NCBI GenBank assembly: GCA_019246625.1
Contig: JAFAQB010000091.1
Location: 1-54,446, forward strand
Origin: Nitrososphaeraceae archaeon
GTDB lineage: Archaea > Thermoproteota > Nitrososphaeria > Nitrososphaerales > Nitrososphaeraceae
Reading direction: 5' to 3'
DNA length: 54,446 bases
Each line of letters opens with the position of its first letter. Position 1 is the first letter of the stretch. Position numbers and translations under genes: made by a program. Positions 1-8,318 of this stretch are shown here, piece after piece. The notes below the pieces were generated by a model, which worked only from the letters and a program-made list of their open reading frames with translations, was not told where the DNA came from and searched no databases.

Positions 1-131
1 ATGATAATAATATTGGCACCATTAAGAGCAAATTTCTTGGCGATTGCTTGGCCTATGCCTGTTCCGCTTCCTGTTATTACAACCGTTTTGTCAGTAAATT
101 TTAAAGATGTTTTTGTATTTTGATATTGCAT
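1..131 (-). CDS. SDR-family oxidoreductase, N-terminal fragment (runs off window)
   Basis: Only the first 43 codons lie in the window; the ATG is at 129-131 on the minus strand. The translation contains VVITGSGTGIGQAIAKKFA, which matches the TGxxxGIG nucleotide-binding motif and first helix of classical short-chain dehydrogenases. A Rossmann-fold NAD(P)-dependent oxidoreductase is therefore expected, but the catalytic YxxxK part lies outside, so the substrate cannot be inferred. It is a different gene from the complete SDR at 46857-47672. Confidence 0.8.
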   Translation of the reverse strand, partial: MQYQNTKTSLKFTDKTVVITGSGTGIGQAIAKKFALNGANIII

Positions 132-520
132 TTTAAACAATCACTCAGCAAATATTCAATCGTTGATTTAAGAATTACTTACATAATATATCATAAATCT
201 ATAAATATATTGCATTTTTTCATGATAAATTCGATGTCAAGTAACTGAAGAGAACTGATGACAGTCTAGTCATGATATTGACACTGACATAGAAATGTTT
301 GATACAGAAAATGTTATGTCAATTTTTTATAGCCTTAAACTAATTGTATCTTCTATATTTAATATTCTAGCGGTTTTGTAGTTACCTATCATAAAACTAT
401 TTATAAAATATTATTCCTTTTCCTAGGTATAGGAAGTATATCGTAATCCCGTAGCTCCTGTGTATTAATTACGGTATTGTACCGACAACTTAATTAAAAG
501 CTGCCGATCGAATATTATCA
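132..520. other. Intergenic region between divergent genes
   Basis: No convincing coding sequence. It should hold the promoters of the SDR fragment (minus) and the unknown gene at 521 (plus). A short perfect inverted repeat, CGGTA-TTG-TACCG (472-484), lies about 37 nt before the TTG start at 521, at the place where an operator or basal promoter element would sit; its function is unproven. Confidence 0.5.
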
Positions 521-1168
521 TTGAGCATTCCAGAAGCAAAATTTAAGATCGATGTTAGAGAAGGTATTGTCGAACTGGAAGGTAAGGAGAACTTTGTTGA
601 TAAGCATCTAGATAAGTTTGAGGAAATCTTCAAATCTGCAATAAAAGAGACTATGGCACAAGGATTTGAGTACAATACGACTGATGTTTCAGCATTACCA
701 CAACGAGACATTGAAAAGAGTTTTGATATGTCTAGATCAGAATTTACCAAAATGCATAACAATACTAAGCATACAATAAAACAACGTATCCCTCTTATTC
801 CTGTAGATTTAATGGCGAATGAAAAAAAAATTGCCTTAAGAGAGTTTTATAGTGATAAAAGGCCGGTCAATCATTATGAAAAGACGGCAGTATTCGTATA
901 TTATATTACAAAGCTTAACAAACAAATAGAGGTTAAATATGGTGAGATTTTGTCATGTTATGAAGAAGTAGATGAAAAAAAACCTAGTATTACAGATATC
1001 ATCAAAAATTCGATCAGATATAAAGGGTGGCTAGAGTGGGGGTCTGATAAATTTACCACACGGCTAACGATCTCTGGAGAAAACTTTGTCAAGTTCGATT
1101 TGCCCAAACAAAAAAGATCGCAACTGAATGAACAACAACCTACAACATTACTTCTTCCACATAATTGA
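521..1168 (+). CDS. Conserved-looking hypothetical protein, 215 aa
   Basis: I do not recognise the family. The reading frame opens with TTG (MSIPEAKF in translation) and runs 215 codons with soluble, charged composition, no signal peptide and no transmembrane segment. Residues 8-60 look like a small beta element followed by a long amphipathic helix; residues 150-190 (including IRYKGWLEWG and TTRLTISGE) could form a small beta-rich domain. It stands alone, converging on endA with a 12-nt gap. It is accepted as real because of its length and protein-like composition; function unknown. Confidence 0.7.
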   Translation: MSIPEAKFKIDVREGIVELEGKENFVDKHLDKFEEIFKSAIKETMAQGFEYNTTDVSALPQRDIEKSFDMSRSEFTKMHNNTKHTIKQRIPLIPVDLMANEKKIALREFYSDKRPVNHYEKTAVFVYYITKLNKQIEVKYGEILSCYEEVDEKKPSITDIIKNSIRYKGWLEWGSDKFTTRLTISGENFVKFDLPKQKRSQLNEQQPTTLLLPHN

Positions 1169-1180
1169 ATTCTTTATTTA

Positions 1181-1732
1181 TTAGGCTCTCCACCAGTCAA
1201 AGCCTATGAAATCAACCTTTTTTTCTTTAACTTTTGGAATTGCTAATATGAATTGCTTCTTGACTGTGGTAGCCAATCTGCCTGCAAGTACAATTCCAGT
1301 TGCTGTCATCTGCTCCATAGGTCTAAAGACTTGAACCAAGTATGGAGCATGGTCGATCCCTGGTCCATGTTCATATACTGCAAAGTCACAGCCAAATTTG
1401 ATTCCAGGAGATACTATGTATCCCTTATCTCTCAAGCTCTGAAAAACTTGATATTTCGTATCAAAATCGACATATTCTCTTCTGCAAATAGCTTTGATAC
1501 CCCTGAATGATATCTTCTTGCCATCAATATGATATACTTTTAATTTACCAGTATGAACTAGATAACATCCCTCTATCAAATCTAAAATTAAAGGAGTATC
1601 AAATTGTGTTCCTTTTGGTTTTGGAACGCCTAGAGGTTTGCCATAGTATCCATTTCCAAATAAAGTGCGAGATTCCTGTATACTCCAGACAACTATCCTA
1701 TTTTCTACTAATTTTCCAATAACAGGATTCAT
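1181..1732 (-). CDS. endA: tRNA-splicing endonuclease EndA
   Basis: 183-residue tRNA-intron endonuclease, which cuts both exon-intron junctions of bulge-helix-bulge motifs in pre-tRNA. The C-terminal catalytic domain has the expected triad: Tyr120 in FAVYEHGPG, His128 in IDHAPY and Lys158 or Lys159 in TTVKKQF. The N-terminal domain holds a GNGYYGKP stretch near residue 26-33. The length is that of a single-domain archaeal subunit. Its ATG overlaps the stop of the upstream DUF47 gene by one base (TAATG), so the two are probably cotranscribed and translationally coupled. Two tRNA genes in this window with two introns each are direct candidate substrates. Whether it works as a homotetramer or pairs with a second subunit encoded elsewhere cannot be told here. 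Confidence 0.93.
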   Translation of the reverse strand: MNPVIGKLVENRIVVWSIQESRTLFGNGYYGKPLGVPKPKGTQFDTPLILDLIEGCYLVHTGKLKVYHIDGKKISFRGIKAICRREYVDFDTKYQVFQSLRDKGYIVSPGIKFGCDFAVYEHGPGIDHAPYLVQVFRPMEQMTATGIVLAGRLATTVKKQFILAIPKVKEKKVDFIGFDWWRA

Positions 1733-2385
1733 TACATACTCAATGCTAGGATGATAAATGAATCAGATGCCTCTTGACATTTATCTGCCATGCCTTCGAT
1801 TCCCTCTATTGCATCCTTTAAGAGCAACAGATCTCTTGTAGAAGAAATTTCGTTAAGTGCTTTTATAATAATAGCTCTATATTTGGCATCTACTCGACGT
1901 TCTAATTTTTGAACTTCCTGAGCAAGGTCAATTGTGCTAGCTGGATTTATACTTAATGCCCTTGCCATTTCATTTAATTTGAAAATTGCGTCCACGACCA
2001 TCCCTATTAGTTGTTTAAGATCCTCATCAAATTTACCTTTTTTTAAAGAAGAAATTTTCATATTCGCAAGTCTAAATGCAATTCCACTGATATAGCCAGC
2101 AATGTCATCCATTATATAAGCAGTCCGAAGAACATCTTCTCTATAAACCATAAGACTTCCTATTTCAGCAACTTCGCGCGTGATCTTCCTTCGAAGATTC
2201 TCTACTTCTTCCTCTGCATTTGTCATGCGTTCTATACATACCTGAATATCTTTATCATCTGCTTTGATAAGAGATGCAGTAAGTGTTGACAGGTCCCTAG
2301 CTGAATTTAAAATTCTGTTAATTTCATCATGTAAAACTGCCAACGCTTTTCGCTTGGCCTGAACTTCTAATTCGCCACTGTACAT
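1732..2385 (-). CDS. DUF47/PhoU-like protein
   Basis: 217 residues, almost wholly helical, with the spacing of a DUF47 (PhoU-like, 'Pit accessory') helical bundle: an N-terminal helix with DEINRILNSARDLSTLT, a central RREDVLRTAYIMDDIAGYISG-like segment and a C-terminal ERRVDAKYR helix. Such proteins usually sit next to Pit-type phosphate permeases and modulate ion uptake; no permease of that type is adjacent here. It overlaps endA by one base downstream. No membrane segment. The family assignment is fairly safe; the role is inferred. Confidence 0.75.
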   Translation of the reverse strand: MYSGELEVQAKRKALAVLHDEINRILNSARDLSTLTASLIKADDKDIQVCIERMTNAEEEVENLRRKITREVAEIGSLMVYREDVLRTAYIMDDIAGYISGIAFRLANMKISSLKKGKFDEDLKQLIGMVVDAIFKLNEMARALSINPASTIDLAQEVQKLERRVDAKYRAIIIKALNEISSTRDLLLLKDAIEGIEGMADKCQEASDSFIILALSM

Positions 2386-2758
2386 TTTATATAGAAAATA
2401 GGTATCCAGGCTAATAATTCTTTTGACATGTACAGAAAATTTAGTACCTTTAGCTTGAAATCAATGTTTAAAATAATATCTTCTAAGAATCAATAGTAGA
2501 ATAGGTAAAACAATATCAAATAAGATGGATTACAATTTTATTAGTGTTTGTTGATTCTGCAAAAACGATATTTACTTCTAATTGGATCAGAACAGTACAA
2601 GTGAATATAAGGTTTTGGATAAATACATTTACTATGCTTGTTATATGGATTTAACGAGATTTAATAGTAATGGAAATAAATGGTAAAGCCATCAGTCTCT
2701 AGAGAAGAATCTGATAATGGGGAAGAACATGTGAAGATTGGGGAAAAAGGATCCAAAT
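2386..2758. other. Intergenic region
   Basis: 373 bp of AT-rich sequence between the start of the DUF47 gene and the stop of the TSUP permease, both on the minus strand. It should contain the promoter of the DUF47-endA pair. I see no RNA gene or repeat. Confidence 0.4.
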
Positions 2759-3514
2759 TTATTTCTTATTCATAAAATCGAAAAGCAGTTTTAGAGCAAC
2801 GCCTATTAATGTTACCGAAAGTAAGTTTTGTAGTATGCTTTCTCTTAGATAGCCCGAAAGCCTTGCTCCAATTTGGCCACCTACAAAGGCCCCTGCTGCA
2901 AGAGAAATACCATGAATGTAGTCTGGATGTCCTAATATAGCATGTGTAATTACCCCTACAAAAGAAGTTATCAATAGCGTTAGCTGCGATGTTGGACCAG
3001 ATATGAACATTGTCATTCTAAGTAGAATAATCATCATTGGAACAAAGATTATTCCACCACCAATGCCAAAAAAACTAGAGACGATTCCTGCGGTAAAGGA
3101 CCCCATGTAGAAAAACATTGATTTTGGTTTTGCATCGGGTTTTTCTTTTAATATGGTATTTCTATATACAATGTATAACCCAGTGAAAATCAAAATTATA
3201 GCAAAGTATAATTTAAAATATTCTAACGAAATTCCACTTGATAGAAATGCTCCAATAATTGCACCTGGTGTAGATAATGCTGCCATTTTTAGTCCTAGTC
3301 CATAGTCAATTCGTTTTTGTTTTGAATACTCTACTGTTGAGGAGATACTAGTAGAAGTTATTGCAATTAGACTCGTACTAGCTATGTGAGTTGGTGTAAA
3401 ACCCATAAAAGTTAAAGCAGGTGTCATCAGAATACCACCACCGACACCAATCATAGAGCCAATCATGCCGGCTCCAAGACCTACGATGGCTAAAATTATG
3501 GTGATATATAACAA
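2759..3514 (-). CDS. TauE/SafE-family (TSUP) membrane permease
   Basis: 251 residues with about eight hydrophobic segments and the two-fold internal symmetry of the TSUP (DUF81, sulfite exporter TauE/SafE) family: the motif IGVGGGILMTPAL near residue 22 is repeated as GIGGGIIFVPMM near residue 150. Members move sulfite, sulfoacetate or related organosulfonates across the membrane; the substrate here is unknown. The TTG at 3512-3514 follows an in-frame TAG two codons upstream, so no longer start exists. It stands alone; a winged-helix gene lies 180 bp upstream in the same direction and could be its regulator (inference). Confidence 0.88.
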   Translation of the reverse strand: MLYITIILAIVGLGAGMIGSMIGVGGGILMTPALTFMGFTPTHIASTSLIAITSTSISSTVEYSKQKRIDYGLGLKMAALSTPGAIIGAFLSSGISLEYFKLYFAIILIFTGLYIVYRNTILKEKPDAKPKSMFFYMGSFTAGIVSSFFGIGGGIIFVPMMIILLRMTMFISGPTSQLTLLITSFVGVITHAILGHPDYIHGISLAAGAFVGGQIGARLSGYLRESILQNLLSVTLIGVALKLLFDFMNKK

Positions 3515-3694
3515 TGTCTAACAATCCTTACATATTTTTATTTTACTTCTAACTCAAATCCATTATTATTCATTATTACTTCTGATTCTGTTATAATTTT
3601 GAGTACCTTTTTTCCTTTTAAACAAATTTTTGAAATACTCGTGTTTGCAAAATACAATTTCATTTTGTTCACAACATCATTATCGTTGTCCAAT

Positions 3695-4075
3695 CTATTT
3701 GGTCTTCTGAATCATAGACAGAATCATTCTTATTAAGTAGTAAATAAAATGAACTACATAATATTCAAGAACATGAGTTCTTGTCAATAATATCGAATGA
3801 AGAATCGTGGCAATACTTCTATTGTTGGTCGCATTAACTATCTCGTTTAATTCTAAATACAGCTGTAAAAAGAGTTGACCTTTGCTTGTTGTTCTAAAAG
3901 TTTGCTCTTTCCCAATATATTCTACTAACAAATTATTTTTCTTTAAAATTGTCAGATGTTCTTTCAATTGCTTATAAGATAAATATACCTGGTATAGTAA
4001 TTTAGTTGGTGTTGCGCCATTGATAGCCGTCTGTAGAATAAGTGCGACTATCTCAATCCTGCTCTCATTTTTCAC
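3695..4075 (-). CDS. Winged-helix DNA-binding protein, 126 aa (paralogue A)
   Basis: Residues 1-85 form a winged-helix domain of the HTH_45 type common in Thaumarchaeota: MKNESRIEIVALILQTA opens the first helix, then a helix-turn-helix with YKQLKEHLTILKKNNLL and a wing YIGKEQTFRTTSKGQLFL. The C-terminal 40 residues are unusually hydrophobic (YYVVHFIYYLIRMIL) and could form one membrane helix or a dimerisation helix. It diverges from paralogue B at 4404, which starts with nearly the same residues. Probably a transcription regulator; target unknown. Confidence 0.72.
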   Translation of the reverse strand: MKNESRIEIVALILQTAINGATPTKLLYQVYLSYKQLKEHLTILKKNNLLVEYIGKEQTFRTTSKGQLFLQLYLELNEIVNATNNRSIATILHSILLTRTHVLEYYVVHFIYYLIRMILSMIQKTK

Positions 4076-4403
4076 ATCACTGCATCGTAGTAGATAAAAT
4101 AAAAACGTCGTCGATGAGTATTCTAGTAAATATCTTTTCTGTTCTTATAGGAATTTCATTAGATATATGAAACCAGTATTGTCTAATGCACACTACAATA
4201 ATTCCATGTGAAAAGAAAATGATACATTAGAGTACAATATTCCTATCAGCTGTGAAGATATTCAATTTTTCTGAATAGATATGTTGTCAGTTTTTTGCAA
4301 ATAGATTGTCATAATGACTTCGCTACCAATCTTTTATCAACTAAAAGTCTACAAGACAGTACGCAAGCAATATGAAGTATGGGATGATGAGGTTAACTAA
4401 GAT
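4076..4403. other. Divergent promoter region between two winged-helix paralogues
   Basis: 328 bp without a gene. It must carry the promoters of both regulators, which read away from each other. AT-rich stretches are abundant, but no single operator stands out by eye. Confidence 0.4.
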
Positions 4404-4742
4404 ATGAAGAATCGATCAGAAATAGAAATCATGGCATCAATACTGCGTTCCGCTACAGGAAAATGGGAATACAAAACTACGATTATGAACAACGCCTCAG
4501 TATCGCATTCACAATTGATCAGATATCTATCTATTGCAGTAGAGAGAGGACTAGTCGAATATTCTGAAGTTAGAGATCTATACCGAATTACACAAGCGGG
4601 GCTAGCGTTCTTAGACAAATATACGCATCTTCTTAGCCTTTTACCTAAAACTCCAGTTGTACCAGATTTGACTCATTGCAATGGATTTGAAGAAGCAAAA
4701 GAGGAAGATTCAGTTCTAACTGAATCAGTTAGAAAGGGATAA
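4404..4742 (+). CDS. Winged-helix DNA-binding protein, 112 aa (paralogue B)
   Basis: ATG start; MKNRSEIEIMASILRSA is nearly the same opening as in paralogue A. A winged-helix core follows (SHSQLIRYLSIAVERGLVEY, then LYRITQAGLAFLDKY). Family knowledge places it in the HTH_45 group of short archaeal regulators that act on single promoters. Unlike its neighbour, the C-terminus is a polar, acidic tail (EEAKEEDS) rather than a hydrophobic helix. The pair looks like a local duplication with diverged tails. Confidence 0.8.
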   Translation: MKNRSEIEIMASILRSATGKWEYKTTIMNNASVSHSQLIRYLSIAVERGLVEYSEVRDLYRITQAGLAFLDKYTHLLSLLPKTPVVPDLTHCNGFEEAKEEDSVLTESVRKG

Positions 4743-5020
4743 ATATTATCCTAGGGTCCTCATCAGGACAACAGTCGATTACAATATAACTTTTATTTGC
4801 ATTGAGGGAACTGAAACATTTTTCAGTTTATAGTTGGATACAAGAGGTTTTTTTATTACTGCCGATATGCTCTTTAAGTCTATCAGGACAACTTCTGTTC
4901 TCTAAAGCATCATAGAATATATTATCGTCCGCGGGCCAACTGCCGCTTAACTTTGAAATATTAAGAAAAGACAATAGTTCGTAGAGGAAGATATGTGAAA
5001 AAGCAACTCATTGAGAATTA
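4743..5020. other. Intergenic region
   Basis: About 280 bp between regulator B and the homoserine dehydrogenase promoter. A fragment 'catcaggaca' (4761-4770) recurs as 'tatcaggaca' (4880-4889), but no larger repeat or gene is visible. Confidence 0.35.
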
Positions 5021-5023
5021 TAT

Positions 5024-5036
5024 TTTTAAATATATT
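5024..5036 (+). promoter_or_regulatory. TATA box of homoserine dehydrogenase
   Basis: TTTTTAAATATAT lies 27-39 nt before the TTG start at 5063. That spacing puts the transcription start at or next to the start codon, so the mRNA is probably leaderless; no Shine-Dalgarno sequence is present. This supports the TTG as the true start. Confidence 0.6.
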
Positions 5037-5062
5037 AACCTCCATCCACTACCCTACATGGA

Positions 5063-6079
5063 TTGCGATTAATTGTAGTTGGCTTTGGAGTCGTAGGTCA
5101 AAGCTTCGCAAAATTACTATTATCTCGTTCTGCAGATTTGTATAGTATATATGGAGTCAAGCCCCGCGTCGTTGCTTGTGTTGATAGCAAAGGCTCTAGC
5201 GTATCTTCAGCCGGTCTCGATCTCCAAAGATTGCTTGATGTCAAGAAATCTAAAGATACTATCGGGGAATATGACAAGAGAAGTTCTCATCTTGATTCTA
5301 CTCATATAATTGAAAACGTAGATGCAGAAGTGCTTCTTGAATTAACGCCTACAAATCTAAATGATGGGGAACCTGGCACTTCACACATTATATCAGCTAT
5401 GAGATCAGGCAAGCATGTTATCACAGTAAACAAAGGTCCTCTCGCCTTAGCTTTTCCTTCATTACTAGAGTTAGCTAACTATAACGGTGTCATGCTTCGT
5501 TTTAGTGGAACTGTAGGTGGAGGTACACCAATTTTAGAATTTGCAAAGCGATGTCTAAAGGGTGATAGAATAATATCATTTAGGGGAATTCTGAATGGAA
5601 CTACAAACTACATTTTAAGTAAAATGGAAGAAGATTTGACTTTCGAGAGCGCTCTTGATGATGCAAGACAAAAAGGGTATGCAGAAGCAGCACCTTCCCT
5701 TGATATTGATGGATATGATGCAGCAGCCAAACTTGTAATTATGGCCAATTGGATAATGAATATGAAAGTTACCATGAAAGATGTTAACCGTGTTGGAATT
5801 AGGAAAATCAAGTTATCAGATATACAAAGAGCTCATAAAAGAGGTAATGCTATAAAGTTGATTGCAATGTGTGATAACAAGTGCCTTATTGTAAAACCAA
5901 CTGAAGTATCAAAAACTGATCCACTTTATGTAAATGGAACTTTAAACGCACTAACTTTTTCATCAGAACATTCAGGACAGCATACTATAATTGGACGTGG
6001 TGCGGGCGGCATGGAGACAGCTAGTGCCGTACTTAGAGATCTAATAGAAATAAAGGATGCAACTTTTGAGCACAGATAA
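5063..6079 (+). CDS. hom: Homoserine dehydrogenase
   Basis: 338 residues; reduces aspartate semialdehyde to homoserine with NAD(P)H in the threonine/methionine pathway. N-terminal Rossmann motif GFGVVGQSFAKLL, then the ELTPTN and GKHVITVNKGPLA segments that close the cofactor site; the catalytic domain carries GTVGGGTPI, GILNGTTNYILSKM and AAPSLDIDGYDAAAKL, the conserved substrate site. There is no C-terminal ACT domain, so the allosteric threonine site of longer enzymes is missing. It starts with TTG directly downstream of a TATA box. Threonine synthase, a later step, is in the same window at 19541-20764; homoserine kinase is not seen. Confidence 0.95.
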   Translation: MRLIVVGFGVVGQSFAKLLLSRSADLYSIYGVKPRVVACVDSKGSSVSSAGLDLQRLLDVKKSKDTIGEYDKRSSHLDSTHIIENVDAEVLLELTPTNLNDGEPGTSHIISAMRSGKHVITVNKGPLALAFPSLLELANYNGVMLRFSGTVGGGTPILEFAKRCLKGDRIISFRGILNGTTNYILSKMEEDLTFESALDDARQKGYAEAAPSLDIDGYDAAAKLVIMANWIMNMKVTMKDVNRVGIRKIKLSDIQRAHKRGNAIKLIAMCDNKCLIVKPTEVSKTDPLYVNGTLNALTFSSEHSGQHTIIGRGAGGMETASAVLRDLIEIKDATFEHR

Positions 6080-6899
6080 CGGCATCGTTTGTAAAATTAG
6101 GGTAAGCACATAATAAAAACAGCATTATTTCTAGAAGACAAAAACTTATTTGGAATTTGATAAAGCATAGGGTAATCAGGCGTAGTAAAAGAGGAGCATT
6201 ATGTGCTTTATGTTTATCCAATGTAAACGAAATAAATTCCGTATATACCTCGTGCTAAAACATCGACATGTGATAAGACGTGTGATCTAATTATGTTTGG
6301 TCATATTTAAGGCAATTTGCCACACACACTCGCCCAAGAGTGTATCCCAGTCTTGCAAATAAGATTGCAACAGATCCACACAACATGTATAAAAAGTAAT
6401 AATACACGTGGTCCATTGTCCAAAGAAAGTGAGAGATTACATGGGTCTTCTAGCTCCAGATTTGGGAAGAAACTTAAAGAAAATATACATATTAATTTGT
6501 ATCACAAGTAGGGTTCTTTCATTATCAATTGGCAAAAGTCAGGTCAAATTTTGATTCTTCGTTTTTCTAATGTTATTTTACCGATTTCATTGTCTTATCT
6601 TTCCTCTCCTTTATCGATCGTTCTCTATATATGTAGTACAAATCTGATATTATACTCACTGGTGTAGTATTTATAAGCAATTCTAATTTCATTTCACAGC
6701 ACTCCTTTTCTAGCTAGATCGTATTTCCTTCATTGTATTTGGTGTTTGCTAACGCGTAGTCAAACCTTCTATATTGTACTCAATAGAATTAGATATTTTC
6801 CCAATTCGAGTTCTAATCTATATCCAAAGACAAGATGTTGAAGAATGAACACCAAATTGTGAAACTACGTTTCTATTTTTGCGTTAGAGACGCTCATTA
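6080..6899. other. Gene-poor intergenic stretch
   Basis: 820 bp between homoserine dehydrogenase and a small minus-strand gene. Short open frames exist (for example 6317-6511 on plus) but have unconvincing composition and no recognisable homology. No tRNA, hairpin or repeat of note. Confidence 0.45.
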
Positions 6900-7166
6900 T
6901 TACACGTTATCTGTATCTAACGGTATTCTATACACATACTTGTCAACATCCGGATTTTTGCCATGCATTCCCCATAGTTCCTCTAATTGTTCATCCTTTG
7001 TATTTATAAAAAAACTATCGTATTTTTCTGTCTCCTTAACGGAGTCTTTAATGTAATTAACCAAGTAATTGTTATTAACAAATCGCACATTGGCAGGAAG
7101 TTCATTTACCTTTTTAATAAAGTCGCCAACGTTTATTCTATGAATATTATCCGATCCGATTTTCAA
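6900..7166 (-). CDS. Small hypothetical protein or gene remnant, 88 aa
   Basis: An 88-codon frame with a TTG start and protein-like composition (for example FIKKVNELPANVRFVNNNYL, then KYDSFFINTKDEQLEELWG). I recognise no family. It begins about 115 bp from the left end of the decayed insertion sequence, and an in-frame stop lies five codons upstream of the TTG. It may be a complete small gene or the tail of a gene damaged in this mobile-element-scarred stretch. Confidence 0.4.
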   Translation of the reverse strand: MKIGSDNIHRINVGDFIKKVNELPANVRFVNNNYLVNYIKDSVKETEKYDSFFINTKDEQLEELWGMHGKNPDVDKYVYRIPLDTDNV

Positions 7167-7271
7167 TATCCTATGTTCTTATTTTTTTAGCAAATAAATA
7201 ATAGATGTCAAATCTTTATGACACATCTAAAACAGACTACCACTTATTACATCGAAACGTGAAATAATTTA

Positions 7272-7280
7272 CTGGTGCCC
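7272..7280. repeat. Target-site duplication of insertion sequence 1, left copy
   Basis: CTGGTGCCC directly before the left inverted repeat matches CTGGTGCAC at 8319-8327 after the right inverted repeat, 8 of 9 bases. One base has changed since insertion, in line with the decay of the element. Confidence 0.75.
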
Positions 7281-8318
7281 TGCTTTGTTGCACGATTAAT
7301 TATATTATAGGTTATACTCCTTTGACCACTCGGCATTTAGCTTGCTAATGAGACTATTTTGGTATGGTTGACTGGCTTCCTCCTATAATGTAGCCCTAGT
7401 TAGACGTGGCCAAATACTCTTGGATTTTGATGTAGTTGATAAAAGGGATCATGAATTATATCAGATGAACCTTGGTAAAGTTGGTGAACCTTACTACTAC
7501 TATTCAGATTCATTTATTCAGCTTCTAGGTTACATGAAAGTAAGTATATTTCACCTACCATATCGACAAACACAGGGCGTAGTCATAGCTCATGCAGATA
7601 ATAAAGTATCAACCACACCACCACATTATAGACCATAAGTAGACGCATAAACAGGCTGGAGATTAAAATCAATGAAAGATTAGGAAATGATATTGTCATT
7701 GCCTTAGACAGCACCGGAATTAAAATAGCTAATAGAGGAGAATGATGGATGCATCACAACAAATGGCGTGTAAGAAAAGGATATTTGACAATACACATAG
7801 CAGTCGATATCAAGAAGAAAAGAATCCTATCTTTGGAAGTTACTAGTGAAGATGTACATGATGATGGTAAGATGCTAAAGAAGTTAGTTAGTAGATAATG
7901 CTTCTGAAAATAATAATCTGAAGGGTATATTAGCAGATGATGATATGTACGACAGTAACAACAATTTCAGATATCTATCCAATCATCACATTAAATCTGG
8001 TATAAAGACAAGAAGTAATTAATTCCAAAATTAAGTCAACTAACTGTCATGCTATATAGGAGCATGTCTGTATCAAAACAACAAACAAATCCTAAAAGAT
8101 GGAAACATAACATGAACTATGGATACAGGTGGATAGCAGAAACCGTGTTCTCTTCCATTAAAAGAACATTCGGTGAATATGTAACAGCTAGAAAATTTCC
8201 TCACATGGTAAAAGAGATCTTATTGAAAGCAGCTCTGTATAATAACATGTTCAGTACAATGACCTAGCTAGCGGGTTTTGTATTAGATTAAAAACCTAAT
8301 GAATCGTGCAACACAGCA
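7281..8318 (+). mobile_element. Decayed IS5-like insertion sequence 1 (about 1038 bp)
   Basis: Bounded by 17-bp inverted repeats, TGCTTTGTTGCACGATT at 7281-7297 and the complement of TGCTGTGTTGCACGATT at 8302-8318 (one mismatch), and flanked by a 9-bp target duplication (8/9 identical). Length, repeat size and the encoded DDE transposase fit an IS5-superfamily element. The transposase frame is broken at several places, so it cannot move by itself. Confidence 0.88.
7364..8267 (+). pseudogene. IS5-like DDE transposase, frameshifted
   Basis: Recognisable pieces in order across three frames: LVRRGQILLDF and LGKVGEPYYYYSDSFIQLLG (7394-7525), FHLPYRQTQGVV (7548-7583), INRRIN-like linker, then the catalytic block IVIALDSTGIKIANRGE (first Asp, about 7695-7740) broken by TGA at 7743, VRKGYLTIHIAVDIKKKRILSLEVT, ILADDDMYDSNNNFRYLS (second Asp region, with an extra residue), and RWIAETVFSSIKRTFGEYV (catalytic Glu) in 8128-8190. 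At least four frameshifts plus stops separate the pieces. The intact ancestor was an N-terminal DUF4096-like plus DDE transposase of about 290 residues. Confidence 0.88.

Noticed and set aside
6317-6511. 64-codon plus-strand frame in the gene-poor stretch
   Set aside because: Composition rich in His, Gln and Ser, no recognisable domain and no promoter-like element at the right distance.
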